A DNA stretch of 64,000 bases from the NCBI GenBank assembly GCA_907165275.2, contig OU015652.1, positions 697,001 through 761,000 on the forward strand, given 5' to 3'. Position numbers and translations under genes: made by a program. Origin of the DNA: Zygaena filipendulae. Its lineage: Eukaryota > Arthropoda > Insecta > Lepidoptera > Zygaenidae. Numbering within the stretch: the stretch's first letter is position 1; each line of letters starts with the position of its first letter. The notes beneath the pieces were generated by a model, which saw only the letters and a list, made by a program, of their open reading frames with translations, was not told where the DNA came from and did not search any database. Shown piece after piece: positions 31,226 through 41,485 of the stretch.

Positions 31226-32160
31226 CCGATATTTTTGATAGGTACCGACAGTTCAAATTACGCACTCAAACCCGACTTGTGATTGTTTCATAGATTTTTC
31301 ATTTACAGATGCATCCCCATTATAGTTGTGTCGTATGTATATTATATATACCTACGTACTTAGAATTATCTTCATCTTTATTAACAGAGAGAAAATACGG
31401 GTGAAGGACAAAAAAAATTAAATATAGGGTTGAATTAACAAAAGAGTGGAATATTTGCTAGTACTACGGTGGCCAGACAACTGAAACATCCAGTGTCTAG
31501 ATCTAATTTGGTCTTGGATTCTCAAATATCTCAAACAACCCATCTATTTACGGAAATAAAACAACCTGGAAATACATATATTTATGTCTACTTGCTACCT
31601 TCCACCATTATCGTTCCACTCCCAGGTCCTGATGATGACTGAAGACGCAAATACGTCTGCGTAAAAATAAAATTAATGAGCTCCATTCTTCACAACACTC
31701 GAGCGGCCCGTTGTGTGTCTAGGGATAATTCTCTATGTGGCCTGCTTGTTCATTGCTATACATTTATATCAACCTAACCGTGTACAGACAGCAAAATACA
31801 TGGATCCACAAGACTGCTGTGTACCCTGAGTTAAAAATAGGTGCTTGTTCGGTAAAGTTCGCGACTGAAAGTTCCTAGTTCCGCCGTGACCGAAGCCTCT
31901 TCGGTCTGATCATTGATATACCACAGGTCTGATTGATTTCTCTCCGTGTATGTTTGCGATTGCTAGACACACCGTACCTACTTGGGTCGTTGACCTTTTT
32001 ACTACGACATCATATTCTCGCTGCACGCTGGTTGTTGCAGAGTGAAAAAAGGATGCAAGTTTATTTGTTGTGTTTTGTTTTTGCACGTACCTCGTATACA
32101 TGTCGTTGAACGTATTTTATGGTGTCCGTAGTATTTTTCTCTTTCTCACAGTATATTTTA
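31226..32160. other. Non-coding stretch
   Basis: GATGATGACTGAAGACGCAA with TACGTCTGCG near 31630 may belong to a dispersed repeat. No protein-like frame. Confidence 0.35.
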
Positions 32161-32165
32161 TTTTA

Positions 32166-32312
32166 GACAAGCTGTTCCCCGCGGTTTTATCACCGTTAAT
32201 TTCGGAGTTCTCTCTCACAACGTGTATGCAAAATTTCGTAATGATCGCCTCAGCTACGTGAAATCGTAAGAAACAAACAAATAATTTCACATTTTCATTT
32301 ATGATAGTAGGG
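32166..32312 (-). mobile_element. Helitron-like element, internally deleted
   Basis: AAGCTGTTCCCCGCGGTTTT, GTTAATTTCGGAGTTC, then CAACGTGTATGCAAAATTTC and GTAATGATCGCC; the AAAAGTACCCTATG part is missing. Confidence 0.65.
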
Positions 32313-32391
32313 ATGTGTACCAGCAGTTAAGAATGAGTAAATTCAACCTTTTCCATTTATTTTTATTTTATTAGGTAATCATCCTACTAAT

Positions 32392-32596
32392 ATTATAAAC
32401 ACGAAAGTTTGTAATTATGTATGGATGGATGGATGGATGTTTGTTACTCTTTTACGCAAAAACTACTGAATGGATTTAAATGAAACTTTACAATAATATA
32501 GCTTATACATCAGATTAACACATAGGGTACTTTTTATCCCGGAATTCCCGCGGGAACTCCGAAATTACCGCGGGTGAAACCGCGTGGCACAGCTAG
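32392..32596 (+). mobile_element. Helitron-like element, full length
   Basis: TC start, CTAG end, A and T flanks, and intact hairpin. Body variant with TGGATGGATGGATGG tetranucleotide and ACAATAATATAGCTTATACA. Its sibling in the opposite orientation is at 46628-46840. Confidence 0.85.
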
Positions 32597-32954
32597 TACA
32601 GTAATAATGCCACTGCTGGCACAGGCCCACCCTACCACCTATGTATGGTGCGGATCGGTGGACTTCACACATGCTTTCGGATAGCCTCTAATATACATTG
32701 CTAGTTTACTTCACGATGTTTTTTTTCTATCGTAAAGCCTGTGGCAATAGTTTTCTTACCAAAACTTAGGTTGGATAATACCTTTTACTCAAACATAGAT
32801 AGACAAAAGCTTGGGATCCAACCAATAACCCTTTGAAATGAGAAGCGAGACCGCTTAGTGTTTTATATTGTGCTTACTTAATAGTCCTTTGTTATACATT
32901 TTAAATTTTTGGTTATTTTAAACTTAAATTCCTCATAATAACGTACTTATATAA

Positions 32955-33117
32955 AATCTTCTTTATAAATAATAATGAATGTTTATATGTCTGTCCTCTA
33001 TGCGTTTCGAAACCATTGGTCCGATTGCGATGAAACTTTAGCGGGTTGTTTTGCCTGCATCCGCAAAGGTTCCTGATCCCAAAACTCACGCGGGTGAAAC
33101 CGCGGGGGCACAGCTAG
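32955..33117 (+). mobile_element. Helitron-like element, variant C
   Basis: GTCTGTCCTCTATGCGTTTC, GAAACCATTGGTCCGATTGC, CTGCATCCGCAAAGGTTCC and the end GCGGGTGAAACCGCGGGGGC with CTAG. Confidence 0.75.
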
Positions 33118-33119
33118 TT

Positions 33120-34430
33120 ATTTATAAGAAAAAGGAAGGTTGTAACGTATTTATAATAAACTACGCGCTAGTTTTATTACTTGAGGGAAAATTAAAAAAA
33201 CGACACTATTTCTTCAGTGATTCTTGTGAATGGGAATGACCTTGACGATAAAAATATAGATCATGAATCTAAAATTAATGCGTAAAAAGTTAGTGGAACC
33301 GAAAAAGTTGCGCATTAACTGCGCTCATAATGCGGGTGAGGCGCTCCGTTTTTCCCAAGTGTTGTGTCATGTGTACAAACTTTGTTTTGGTCTAGGCGTC
33401 ACGTTCGCAGAATGGCGAATAACCCACAGCATTTACATTCGAATTTCTATGTTGGCTAAGAATGCGCAATAACTATAAAAATAGTAGACTCATCTTTTTG
33501 CTAGCTGTACGTATACGTACATATTTGTTAGAGTAGCTATGTACATACATACATACATATAATATGCAAGACCTCTGTCTCGGTCTGTCTGTGATTAATG
33601 TGCCTTACACCACTGGAGCAAGTCAGGTGCATTTGAAATTTGCAATTGTTTTGTTAATAATGTTTAAAAACTACTAATGTTTATATTACTAATGTTTAAA
33701 AAGGAGTAACTGACCGAATGAGGTCTTGATGGAGAGTATGTGACAACAACAAAATATATTAGTGTAGGATCAGGCTACATTCCCTAACCAGTAGAGAACT
33801 GAACTACCTTTGTTGTACATATTGGGAATTGTAACTACAGCAAAATGTACCATCAGTTATCTCCTAGTGGAACAAGGCTTCCTTCGAGGATCTTTTCAAT
33901 GATAGGTCCTGCGCCATTTCGCATTTATAACAGTAAGGATTACGTCAAACTCATCCAATCCCTTTCTCTTAGTTGGACCTACTTAACTACAGACTTCTAG
34001 GTAGACATAGTTTGCAACCACTTCGAATATAGAGCCTTCGACCTGCAAGGGGTCATTCGACATGATCATCTTTTGGATTTTTCCATGTTTATCTTCAGAC
34101 CCATTCGCTGGGGGACTGTATAAGGGACGCCGGATAGTATCAGGTGCAGAATTCAGGCTTGTTATTCTATAAATAAATAACGGACGTCGAGTGCGTCGTG
34201 ATCCAGAACTAAACGTGATCAGTAGACGAATGACGCAATCCCTTACAACTGCATATTGTATGACAGCATAAATAAAACGCACAAGGCATACCAAATCGCG
34301 AAAGGGAGTGAAGAATAACAAATGGGGAGTGACAGTCTCGTGTCACTCCAGATTTTTTTTGTGTGGTTACTTTGAATCAAGTATTCTGTAGAAACAAAAG
34401 ATTTCATTTCGATTCCACATCGAGACCGTT
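33120..34430. other. Non-coding stretch, no gene recognised
   Basis: Several short frames are open but none resembles a known protein. ACATACATACATACATA near 33543 is a small microsatellite. The minus frame 33983-34321 (112 codons) has no domain I recognise. Confidence 0.35.
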
Positions 34431-34439
34431 TCACCATAA

Positions 34440-34535
34440 TTGAAGAAGTAGATGAAAAGATTGTTATTACTAAGAAACATTTTCATTGGCAAATTATAAT
34501 TATAGGCGCCATTATTAAAGAAGAAGAAGAAGACT
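34440..34535 (+). repeat. Dispersed repeat with GAAGAA tail
   Basis: AATTGAAGAAGTAGATGAAA to TAGGCGCCATTATTAAAGAA, then GAAGAAGAAG. The reverse complement lies at 59755-59870, and shorter relatives at 25118 and 25375. Confidence 0.65.
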
Positions 34536-34779
34536 TTGGTGCGTGTGCTATGTCCTTTTCTGTTTTCTTCATTTAAGCTTAGTAGTTTTTGCGAAGACAT
34601 ACAGACAAGAAATAGAAAGGAATATTTTTTGAAGTACCGAGATATTATTAGTCTAGAGATATTAGGAATAATTTCAATCTCTAAAGTACAGAGACTGCGT
34701 CTGCGAAGTTTGTGTTGATTATAAAGTTTATTGTTTATTATAAAACGCTTTATGTGCTTACTCATTCAGCGCTTTTATC

Positions 34780-35050
34780 AGCGCGCTGCATGTCCGGCTG
34801 TAATCCAGTACTATTGTCCTGCACGCGCTGGCGCAAATTATCGTCGCCCCCATCGCCCCCGGTGGCGCCCCCGCCGCCCCCGACGCCACGGCTCGCTGCG
34901 CGCCCCGTCGCCGGTGTCGCTGCTGATCCCCACATTGTCACGCTGACAACATTAGCTATACGAATTAATTGTCCGCGTATTGTCCACACGACGTGCGCGA
35001 CGCGACGCTATGGCGGCCATGTTGATTGTTGGCACGCTGATATGCTCTGT
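34780..35050. promoter_or_regulatory. GC-rich island with Pho/YY1-type site
   Basis: A Pro/Arg-rich-looking, CpG-dense tract (GGTGGCGCCCCCGCCGCCCC, GACGTGCGCGACGCGACGC) ends with TATGGCGGCCATGTTGATTG, where GCGGCCATGTTG matches a Pho/YY1-type core. Overlapping frames on three strands reflect composition. A promoter or Polycomb-responsive DNA is possible but unproven. Confidence 0.3.
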
Positions 35051-35083
35051 AGTTTGCGAATCGAGACTTACCTATATTAAGTA

Positions 35084-35286
35084 CTAGCTGTGCCCCACGG
35101 TTTCACCCGCGGTAATTTCGGAGTTCCCGCTGGAATTCCGGGATAAAAGTACCCTATGTCCCTTTCTGTACCCCTGACAACGTGTATACAAAATTTCGTG
35201 TATATCGGTTGAGCCGTTACGGCGTGAAAGCGTAACAGACAGACAGACAGACAGAGTTACTTTCGCATTTATAATATTAGTAGGGA
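35084..35286 (-). mobile_element. Helitron-like element, full length with GACA repeats
   Basis: CTAGCTGTGCCCCACGGTTT to AATATTAGTAGGGA; AGACAGACAGACAGACAGAG sits near the 5' end in place of the GTTTGTTT tract of sister copies. Confidence 0.85.
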
Positions 35287-35424
35287 TTAGGCGAACCCAA
35301 CAGACGTTGATATGTCTGAATTTCAAGAAATTTACAACACAGTCACGAAAGAAAGCAATCCAATTCTTTTAAAACAACTTTTTTAATTCGTCTTCCACTA
35401 AAACTTATCTAAATCACGTGTCAC

Positions 35425-35680
35425 GTTGTTTGTCCGTGATGGACTCCTAAACTACTGAATCGATCATGATGAAATTTGGTCACTATGTTGTATTTAGCCC
35501 AACTGGAAAGATAGGATAGTTTTTATACCGGAATTCCCGCGGCAACTCCGGAAATAATGCGGGGAACAGCAAATCACCGTAAACTACTATCAGGGGTAGG
35601 TACAAAGAAGGACGGAGAGTACTTTTTTCCGGAATTCCCGTGTATGAAATTACCGCGGATGAAATCGCGGGGGACAGCTA
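35425..35680 (+). mobile_element. Two overlapping Helitron-like 3' parts
   Basis: CTACTGAATCGATCATGATG to GCGGGGAACAGC forms a first partial copy. A second begins near 35590 (GGGGTAGGTACAAAGAAGGA) and ends GCGGATGAAATCGCGGGGGA with CTAG. Confidence 0.65.
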
Positions 35681-35807
35681 GTTACCTACTAAGTACATAT
35701 TTATTTTCAAGTGATGCTCTTACCAACGAACAGCATTTAATTTCTTTAAAAAGATAACTAAATTAAATAATAATTATTATTTACTTAAGTTATTTATTTG
35801 TAATTAT

Positions 35808-35895
35808 AACTGTTCTAGTTTCACCTGGGTAAGCGAAAAGTCCTCGGGAACTCTTTGTAGGTAGGTATTGGGATAATGTGTCCTGAAAGTTAGCC
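35808..35895 (-). mobile_element. Decayed Helitron-like relic
   Basis: CTAGTTTCACCTGGGTAAGC and CTCGGGAACTCTTTG are the only recognisable parts. Confidence 0.35.
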
Positions 35896-36300
35896 TTAAC
35901 GTAAATTTAATTATTTTCTATCGTTGTCTTCTTTTCGATAAATCCGAATTGTCACTTTTATCCTGAGAAATTTTGCAATTCACGTCTGCGGCGGTTGTTA
36001 CCGCTATCGTGAGTAATGTAATAAATAGTCAACAACACTACTGGTTAAGTGGTGTTTTGCATAAACATTTTTTTTTTAAATTATTCACACTTAACACGAG
36101 TACTTAACCAGATAATCGAACGACTATCGAGTGAGACAGTTGAAGTGTTCATAGACACGAGAGCGTTCGCGCGCCCTCCGACCGTGGACTATGAAGTGAA
36201 CGTGGAAGGAAGTTTTTTTAATAAACACTTAAGTTTTCTACAACTAGAATAGGACCGCAGAATAAAACATTGATTTTTATGTATACAGCTATTGCATTTG
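35896..36300. other. Non-coding stretch
   Basis: No gene recognised; the 67-codon frame at 36049-36252 has no domain I can name. Confidence 0.3.
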
Positions 36301-36308
36301 CAGCTCGA

Positions 36309-36530
36309 CAGCGCCGTTAGTGTAGTGAAGGTGAAAGTTACACTTAATGTCGCGAGTTCGATTCCCGCATCACGGCAAACGTTTGTTGGATGAACATTGG
36401 ATTCTACTCTGATTCTGGGTGTTGAGTACGTATTTTAATATGTATTTACAAAAAAGTAGCTATTTTTATATCGGTTATCTGGTACCCACAGTACGAGCTT
36501 GGTTTGGGACCAGCCGGCTTACTTTTGACG
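36309..36530 (+). mobile_element. tRNA-derived SINE, diverged copy
   Basis: GTTAGTGTAGTGA (A-box-like), GCGAGTTCGATTCCCGC (B-box), then GATGAACATTGGATTCTACT, GGGTGTTGAGTACGTATTT and CGAGCTTGGTTTGGGACC. The order parallels the SINE at 12873 with substantial divergence. Confidence 0.65.
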
Positions 36531-36719
36531 CAATCGAGTAAGGGTCATATTCTTGACGTAATCGTGTTAGGATCAAATCGAACTCGAATCGAAACGAGAT
36601 CAGGATGAAATCAAATTTTACTACTTTTGAATCTTTGGGAACGTATTTCTATTAAATTTATCTGTCAAGTTTCTCGATTAGTAGTTTTCTTTCTTTCTTT
36701 CTTTTCTATCTAGATTCAA

Positions 36720-36871
36720 TTTCGATTCGTCGAGTCGCGCGTTACGTCATTACATTCCGATTACATCTTAAAAGTTGTTCTTTTTTCAACTAAAAATACA
36801 AGAATGTGTGTTTTGTGTGAATTTTGTATCTACAATTGTAATGACGTAACGCGCGACTCGACGAATCGAAA
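36720..36871. mobile_element. Palindromic MITE with 35-bp perfect ends
   Basis: TTTCGATTCGTCGAGTCGCG continuing to GTTACGTCATTACA at the left is matched exactly in reverse at the right end, enclosing 82 bases. No clear target duplication is visible. A TTTC microsatellite lies just upstream (36686-36705). Confidence 0.8.
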
Positions 36872-36879
36872 ACGGTGCG

Positions 36880-37850
36880 TTAGTGCATAGAGACTGTAAT
36901 ATTTATGAAAAAAAAAAAAACAAAATTTAGTGACCATAATTTTAGTCCATTATTATTTTTCTTTTATTAACTACATAGTTGCCTGTTCATGAGAACTTTC
37001 GTGCGCAATTTATTTTTAATCACTGATTCTGACGACAACAGTGATCTATTTTTAAGAGAAAAAAAACTTTTCTTTGGGACGCGATGACTTTCAGTTTAGT
37101 GCTGATATCAGATGGAGCTTCCATTAAAACTTGGACCCTTTATTTAGCCCAAGCTTCCTCTATGGGAGGGGGAATGAAGCTGCGATGACGGAAGACATGC
37201 AAGTTGGGACAGCCGCCGAGCAAACTTGATCGCGGAGTTTTTTCGGTGGATTAAGTTGCGTTTACCCGTCGAATATGCAATTATATATCTAGACCGTAAG
37301 ATTTCCAGCTTTAGAAAGTCTTTGGGTAAATGGAATTACCTTGATGTGCAATTGAGTTTGTTAATTAAATAAAATTAAGGTCACCTATTTAATGAATGAT
37401 CACTTGAGTATCTCCAAGATATATTATGTAAGTTGTTAATCACTATGGAAGATAGCGGTGCTGAAAATCCAAAAAGAGCGACTTTAATTTTTGGAGTACT
37501 TATATCTATTTTCCAAAATGAATTTACATTTAGTGAAAAAAATATAAAGCAGTAAAGAAGATGCGTAAATTATCTTTTTATGGCGTCAATGGATTCTGTG
37601 GTCTTATCGAGATCATTAAAATTTGAGGTACCAACTGCGCACAACAGAAAGCTATTAATAAAAAAGGAAGATTACTATCGAACGTCTAAAACAATATACA
37701 ATACTGTTAGGGGCTGTCTGATAAAAAATTAACAAAACGCTTCGGATGGGTATAAAGAGTACATTTTACGGGCAGCTCGGAATATTGTAACAGACGTGTC
37801 TGATATGATATGTACGAGTATGTGCGATGTGTTTAGAGCGCTAAGCCGCC
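36880..37850. other. Non-coding stretch, no gene recognised
   Basis: Little repeat similarity. The part at 37130-37290 is less AT-rich and could be conserved non-coding DNA; nothing supports a gene. Confidence 0.3.
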
Positions 37851-38060
37851 ACTCACACCGTTGTTGCGACGCGACGTGCTCGCTTGCGCAACACCGCGGA
37901 TATTATCTGCTGTGTGCTCCTTGACTGCATTATTGAGTGCACACTGCATACGTGTTCTACACCAGCGGCTGTACGCTGCGCCATTGCAAATAATTTATTT
38001 TATTTCCCCCCCGGCGGAGCCGCTAATCTTGTATGTTTCGTGTTTTGTTTGATAACGTTT
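37851..38060. other. Short GC-richer block
   Basis: GTTGTTGCGACGCGACGTGC and TCGCTTGCGCAACACCGCGG form an imperfect palindrome near 37860-37900. Two overlapping 63- and 65-codon frames are not protein-like. Confidence 0.25.
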
Positions 38061-38685
38061 TTTATTTCGCATTTTTGCTAAACAATACCGCGTATAGTGT
38101 TCGACTACTACATAGATATATTACGGATTTTTTTTCCACTTGACAGTCTATAGTTTTGAACTCAGTGTGATTCGGTTTAAACTGCAGAAGAATTATCTCA
38201 TTCCACTCACACCACATTCCATTGTCACAATGTTGTAAAAAGATAAAGGTCCAATTTGAAATGTGATATGTATATCCTAGAGTCCAGTGTGAGAAGTAGA
38301 CTGTACAGGTACTAAAAGTGTACCCAAATAGAGCCGAGTTTGTATATCATAGCACAGAGAAAAAACAGTTCTACTAGTTAAGGTTTGGGAAATTCATACA
38401 AACTGCCTACAAATATTTTACGACTGTTTTAAAAAAAATGTGAATATGTTTCGATACACACATCTTGAATGGGTTCTAAATTATCAGAACACGCGGGAAG
38501 TATAGTTAGAGGTAATTAAAAACAGGTAGGTAAAGAAGAAGAAGAAATCTTTGGTGCAATAAAAGTGTATTGTATTGTAAGAAATAGTAAATGGGGTAAT
38601 GCCTGGAACTAATAAACCGCTTTTAAAAATTATAAGTAGGTATTTCTTTAAAAGAAAGCAACAATACCGTTGCCCCCTTACCCCT
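38061..38685. other. AT-rich non-coding stretch
   Basis: No gene or repeat identified. Confidence 0.3.
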
Positions 38686-38882
38686 TGGCTATGGTCACGG
38701 CGGCGGCGGTGGCGGCGGCGGCAAAAACAAATGGTAGACAACATTAGAGGTTGACCACAGCTATCAGCGGCGCGAGCTGTGGCCAACTTCTTATGTTTTC
38801 TACCATTTGTTTTGTCCGCTGCCGCCGCGCGCCGCCGCCCGCGCCACCGCCGCCGCCGAAACTGTGGCGCCGCCCTTAGCCA
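38686..38882. mobile_element. GC-rich foldback element with GGC-repeat arms
   Basis: The left arm GGCTATGG, GGCGGCGGCGGTGGCGGCGG, AAACAAATGGTAGA and GACCACAGCT is mirrored on the right (AGCTGTGGCCAAC, TCTACCATTTGTTTTG, CCACCGCCGCCGCC, CTTAGCC). The whole 197 bases form one imperfect hairpin with a loop of about 10. The GC-rich arms are extremely unlike the AT-rich flanks. It ends nine bases before a Helitron. Confidence 0.7.
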
Positions 38883-38891
38883 TGATGACAA

Positions 38892-39081
38892 TCCTACTAA
38901 TATTATAAATGTGAAAGTGTGGATGTTTGTTACTCAATCACGCAAAAACGGCTGAACGGATTTGGATGAAATTTGGCATGTACGTTGTCAGGGGTACAGA
39001 GAAGGACATAGGATACTTTTATCCCGGAATTCCCACGGCAACTCCGAAATTACCGCGGGCGAAACCGCGGGGCACAGCTTG
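38892..39081 (+). mobile_element. Helitron-like element, full length
   Basis: TCCTACTAATATTATAAATG start, GCGGGCGAAACCGCGGGGCA hairpin, CTTG end flanked by A and T; interior AACGGCTGAACGGATTTGG intact. Confidence 0.85.
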
Positions 39082-39108
39082 TCTATGAATAATCGTAAAA
39101 AAACTAAG

Positions 39109-39206
39109 GAACGGAATCATTATGTCATGTGGTCACACAAATCTGGACTTTCGATTCGACGACTTTGCGTGACCACGTGACATAACTATTCGATCCTTAA
39201 TTTTCT
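39109..39206 (+). mobile_element. MITE family 6, short palindromic element
   Basis: AAACTAAGGAACGGAATCAT and TTATGTCATGTGGTCAC at the left are mirrored by GTGACCACGTGACATAAC and TCGATCCTTAATTTTC at the right. A relative is at 47204-47305. Confidence 0.65.
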
Positions 39207-39209
39207 ATG

Positions 39210-39905
39210 CTTTACCAATTATTATTTATAGAACGTCAATTTGGCTAAATGGGCTGAGTGACATAGAATCCTTTTTTTTTCGGAACAAAGATTTCCCCCG
39301 GAATTCTCTGTTCCGATATAAGTTCAAAGAGAGAACAGCTATTTAATGTATGTATACCTAGTTAACACGAGTTATTTAGGTCTTTGGATATGGTACCTCC
39401 ATTCTGAATATTTTTTCTGAACTAGTTAGTAGGTATAACATAATCTTCATTCCATCGCATCAGTCCGAACTTCTTGCCCCTGGCGTCCCAGCGACCCAGT
39501 GTTGCAACATTGGAAATTCTCGCGCCGTCAACTGATAGCTTAACTTTTTAATGCTCGTCAGCGGTTCCGAACTACGGCGAATGCGATAAAGCCTTCCGTG
39601 AATGAAGTGGAGTGTAAAAATTCGAGCTTGGCGAAACTTTGTTTTTGTTCTGACATTTTCCAGTCGATTCAGTGAGTTTCTGTAGGTGTTGCCACTCGTT
39701 GAGAGTGTGTTATTTATTTCCTCTTTATTTTATATAGAAGAAGTCCTCCTCCTCTTCTACTAGACTAAGAAATCGACACACTTCTTTCGACCCGTCCACG
39801 TGCATGCTTCATACGTAGCATCATGGGTTTCTATTGTTCTACGATAATGGCATTTCTAGCGATGACTTTTCCGAGACTCTTTTTATGAACTTTTGATTTA
39901 CCTTT
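39210..39905. other. Non-coding stretch
   Basis: Weak Helitron-like similarity near 39255-39340 (GAGTGACATAGAATCC, GGAATTCTCTGTTCC). Otherwise no feature. Positions 39480-39620 are less AT-rich with no open frame of interest. Confidence 0.3.
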
Positions 39906-40009
39906 ACCGTTACCGGCCAAACCCGATTTCAGGCTGAACTAGTTTTGCCTAGGCCATAATTAATTAGGTTTTATTCCTTTAGGTCGGGTTAGGTTAGGTT
40001 TGTACTGCT

Positions 40010-40911
40010 TCATCTTCGGCAGTCCCTGATGAGAGAGTGGGAGTATAGGCTGGCCACTCCATCTGCCGGCCTACGGACTGTCGAAGCTGTCCGTCCAGTT
40101 CTGCGTGAATGGACGGACAGGCGGCAGGGCGCCACGACCTTCCGGCTGACGCAGGTGCTTTCCGGGCACGGATGCTTCGGAAAGTACCTGTGCAAAATCG
40201 CCGGAAGGGAGCCGACGGCCTCATGCCATCATTGCGGAGTCTGCGACGAGGACACGGCGCAACATACTCTAGAAGAGTGCTCGGCCTGGGCTGAGCAGCG
40301 CCGTGCCCTCGTCGCAGTAATAGGAAGCGACCTGTCGCTGCCCACAGTCGTCTCGGCTATGGTGGGCGGCGAAGGCGCATGGGCGGCGGTTCTCTCCTTC
40401 TGCGAGGACGTCATCTCGCGGAAGGAGACTGCGGAGCGGGAAAGGGAGCAGGCGGCGTCCGCCCCTCCCAACCGCCGCCCCAGAGGGGGGGGTAGGAGGC
40501 GAGCTGCGGTCCGCCTCCACCCACCATAATAGAGGTTCTCCGGGCGGCAGAGTAGGGGTAACTCTGCCGCCAGTCGGAATGAGGACCTCGGGCGGAAGTG
40601 GCGCGTTAGGTGTTCCGGCGCGCCACTAAATTAATTTATTATAGCAGTTGTAGGAGGAGGGGACCCACAAAACTAACGGGTCCCCGAGAAGGAGCCCGCT
40701 ACGTGCGGGCTAGCGCCGTCGGGGCCGCGGAGCATGCAATTAGCGATTCCCGCGGCCCTGACTCGTGGCGCTGAGGAGGAACACCCCAGGGTTTTTAGTG
40801 GGTAGTATTCCCGCCCTTCCCAGGGCGGGTCGCCCTTATCAGGGCGGAGTCCCACATAACCATCACCCCCGCCCCGGGGGCGGTGGTATGCATAAAGCAT
40901 TTTCCCTGGGT

Positions 40912-40942
<31 letters not shown>
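40010..40942 (+). mobile_element. 5'-truncated R1-clade-like LINE with poly(A) and 13-bp target duplication
   Basis: GGTTTGTACTGCT occurs at 39997-40009 and again at 40943-40955, exactly flanking the insertion. The insertion holds the C-terminal coding end of a reverse-transcriptase protein, a GC-rich 3' untranslated region of about 390 bases (with GGGCGGGTCGCCCTTATCAG and similar) and about 27 A at its 3' end. 5' truncation, poly(A) and a target duplication are the marks of target-primed reverse transcription. Confidence 0.85.
40029..40529 (+). pseudogene. Fragment of LINE ORF2: post-reverse-transcriptase region with CCHC motif
   Basis: The 166-codon frame matches the extreme C-terminal part of the pol protein of R1-type non-LTR retrotransposons. 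C66-x2-C69-x9-H79-x4-C84 forms the characteristic cysteine-histidine motif (CHHCGVCDEDTAQHTLEEC), preceded by a region ending GHGCFGKYLCKI that fits the usual segment before this motif. The tail is Arg/Pro-rich. Endonuclease and reverse transcriptase domains are absent because the element is 5'-truncated, so the first ATG is only an internal Met. The reading frame itself is undamaged and the GC content is far above the flanks, which suggests a fairly young insertion. It cannot move by itself. Confidence 0.85.
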
Positions 40943-40944
<2 letters not shown>

Positions 40945-41138
40945 TTTGTACTGCTAACCAAGTTGCGCGAGCCGAGCGAGCGTACCGAGCGTGCCGCGGC
41001 AGCGGCCGGCGATGCGCCAAATACAAATGGTCAATCATCATCATGGTTGTCACCATATTTTGTCAATGGCGCATATTATCTGGTGAGACCTAGGCAAAAC
41101 TAGTTCACCCTGAAATCGGGTATGGCCGGTAACATATA

Positions 41139-41485
41139 CAACGTGTTAATGAATTAACGGAAAACCTGATACACCCCATTTAAAAAAATAAACAATAATA
41201 TGATTAAAATATATTTTATGTCGAAAAAATTAATACTTTAAAAGTTATTGAACATTAGTTTGGAGGTGACCTATCTACAAAATTCCGAGCGCTACGCCTC
41301 CGCCTACCGGTTCGAATTTTTTTCTGCGGGCGGCGTACGCGCCAAATATTGTATTATAAATAATTTAGACATGGGCTAGTAAAAATTAAAAAAATATGAC
41401 CTATATTAAAACATAGTGCGATCGATTCACTAGTCGATTCTGAGCAAACTACTTTCTAGTTTTCAGTTAATTCATTAACACGTTT
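41139..41485 (+). mobile_element. MITE family 3, 347 bp
   Basis: CAACGTGTTAATGAATTAAC and its reverse complement bound the element, with TATA-like flanks on both sides (TA or TATA duplication). The interior has GGTGACCTATCTAC and GCGGGCGGCGTACGCGCC. The copy at 43931-44277 is also 347 bases and about 95% similar by eye. It begins seven bases after MITE family 8 ends. Confidence 0.85.

Larger units (their letters stand above)
39909..41132. mobile_element. MITE family 8, split by an R1-like LINE
   Basis: The left end GTTACCGGCCAAACCCGATT, continuing to GCTGAACTAGTTTTGCCTAG (39909-39955), is the reverse complement of 41086-41132 with about three mismatches. Between them the element is interrupted at TTTGTACTGC by the LINE at 40010-40942. 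The uninterrupted interior can be recognised by its resemblance, in reverse, to 23690-23785. Without the LINE and its target duplication the MITE would be about 280 bases. Confidence 0.75.

Noticed and set aside
39985..40000. Telomere-like TTAGG repeats
   Set aside because: Only two or three TTAGG-like words are present, and they belong to a dispersed repeat also found at 23770.
40673..41103. Open frames of 127 and 112 codons over the poly(A) region
   Set aside because: Both read through the LINE's 3' untranslated region and poly(A) tract (runs of Phe or Lys), so they are not genes.
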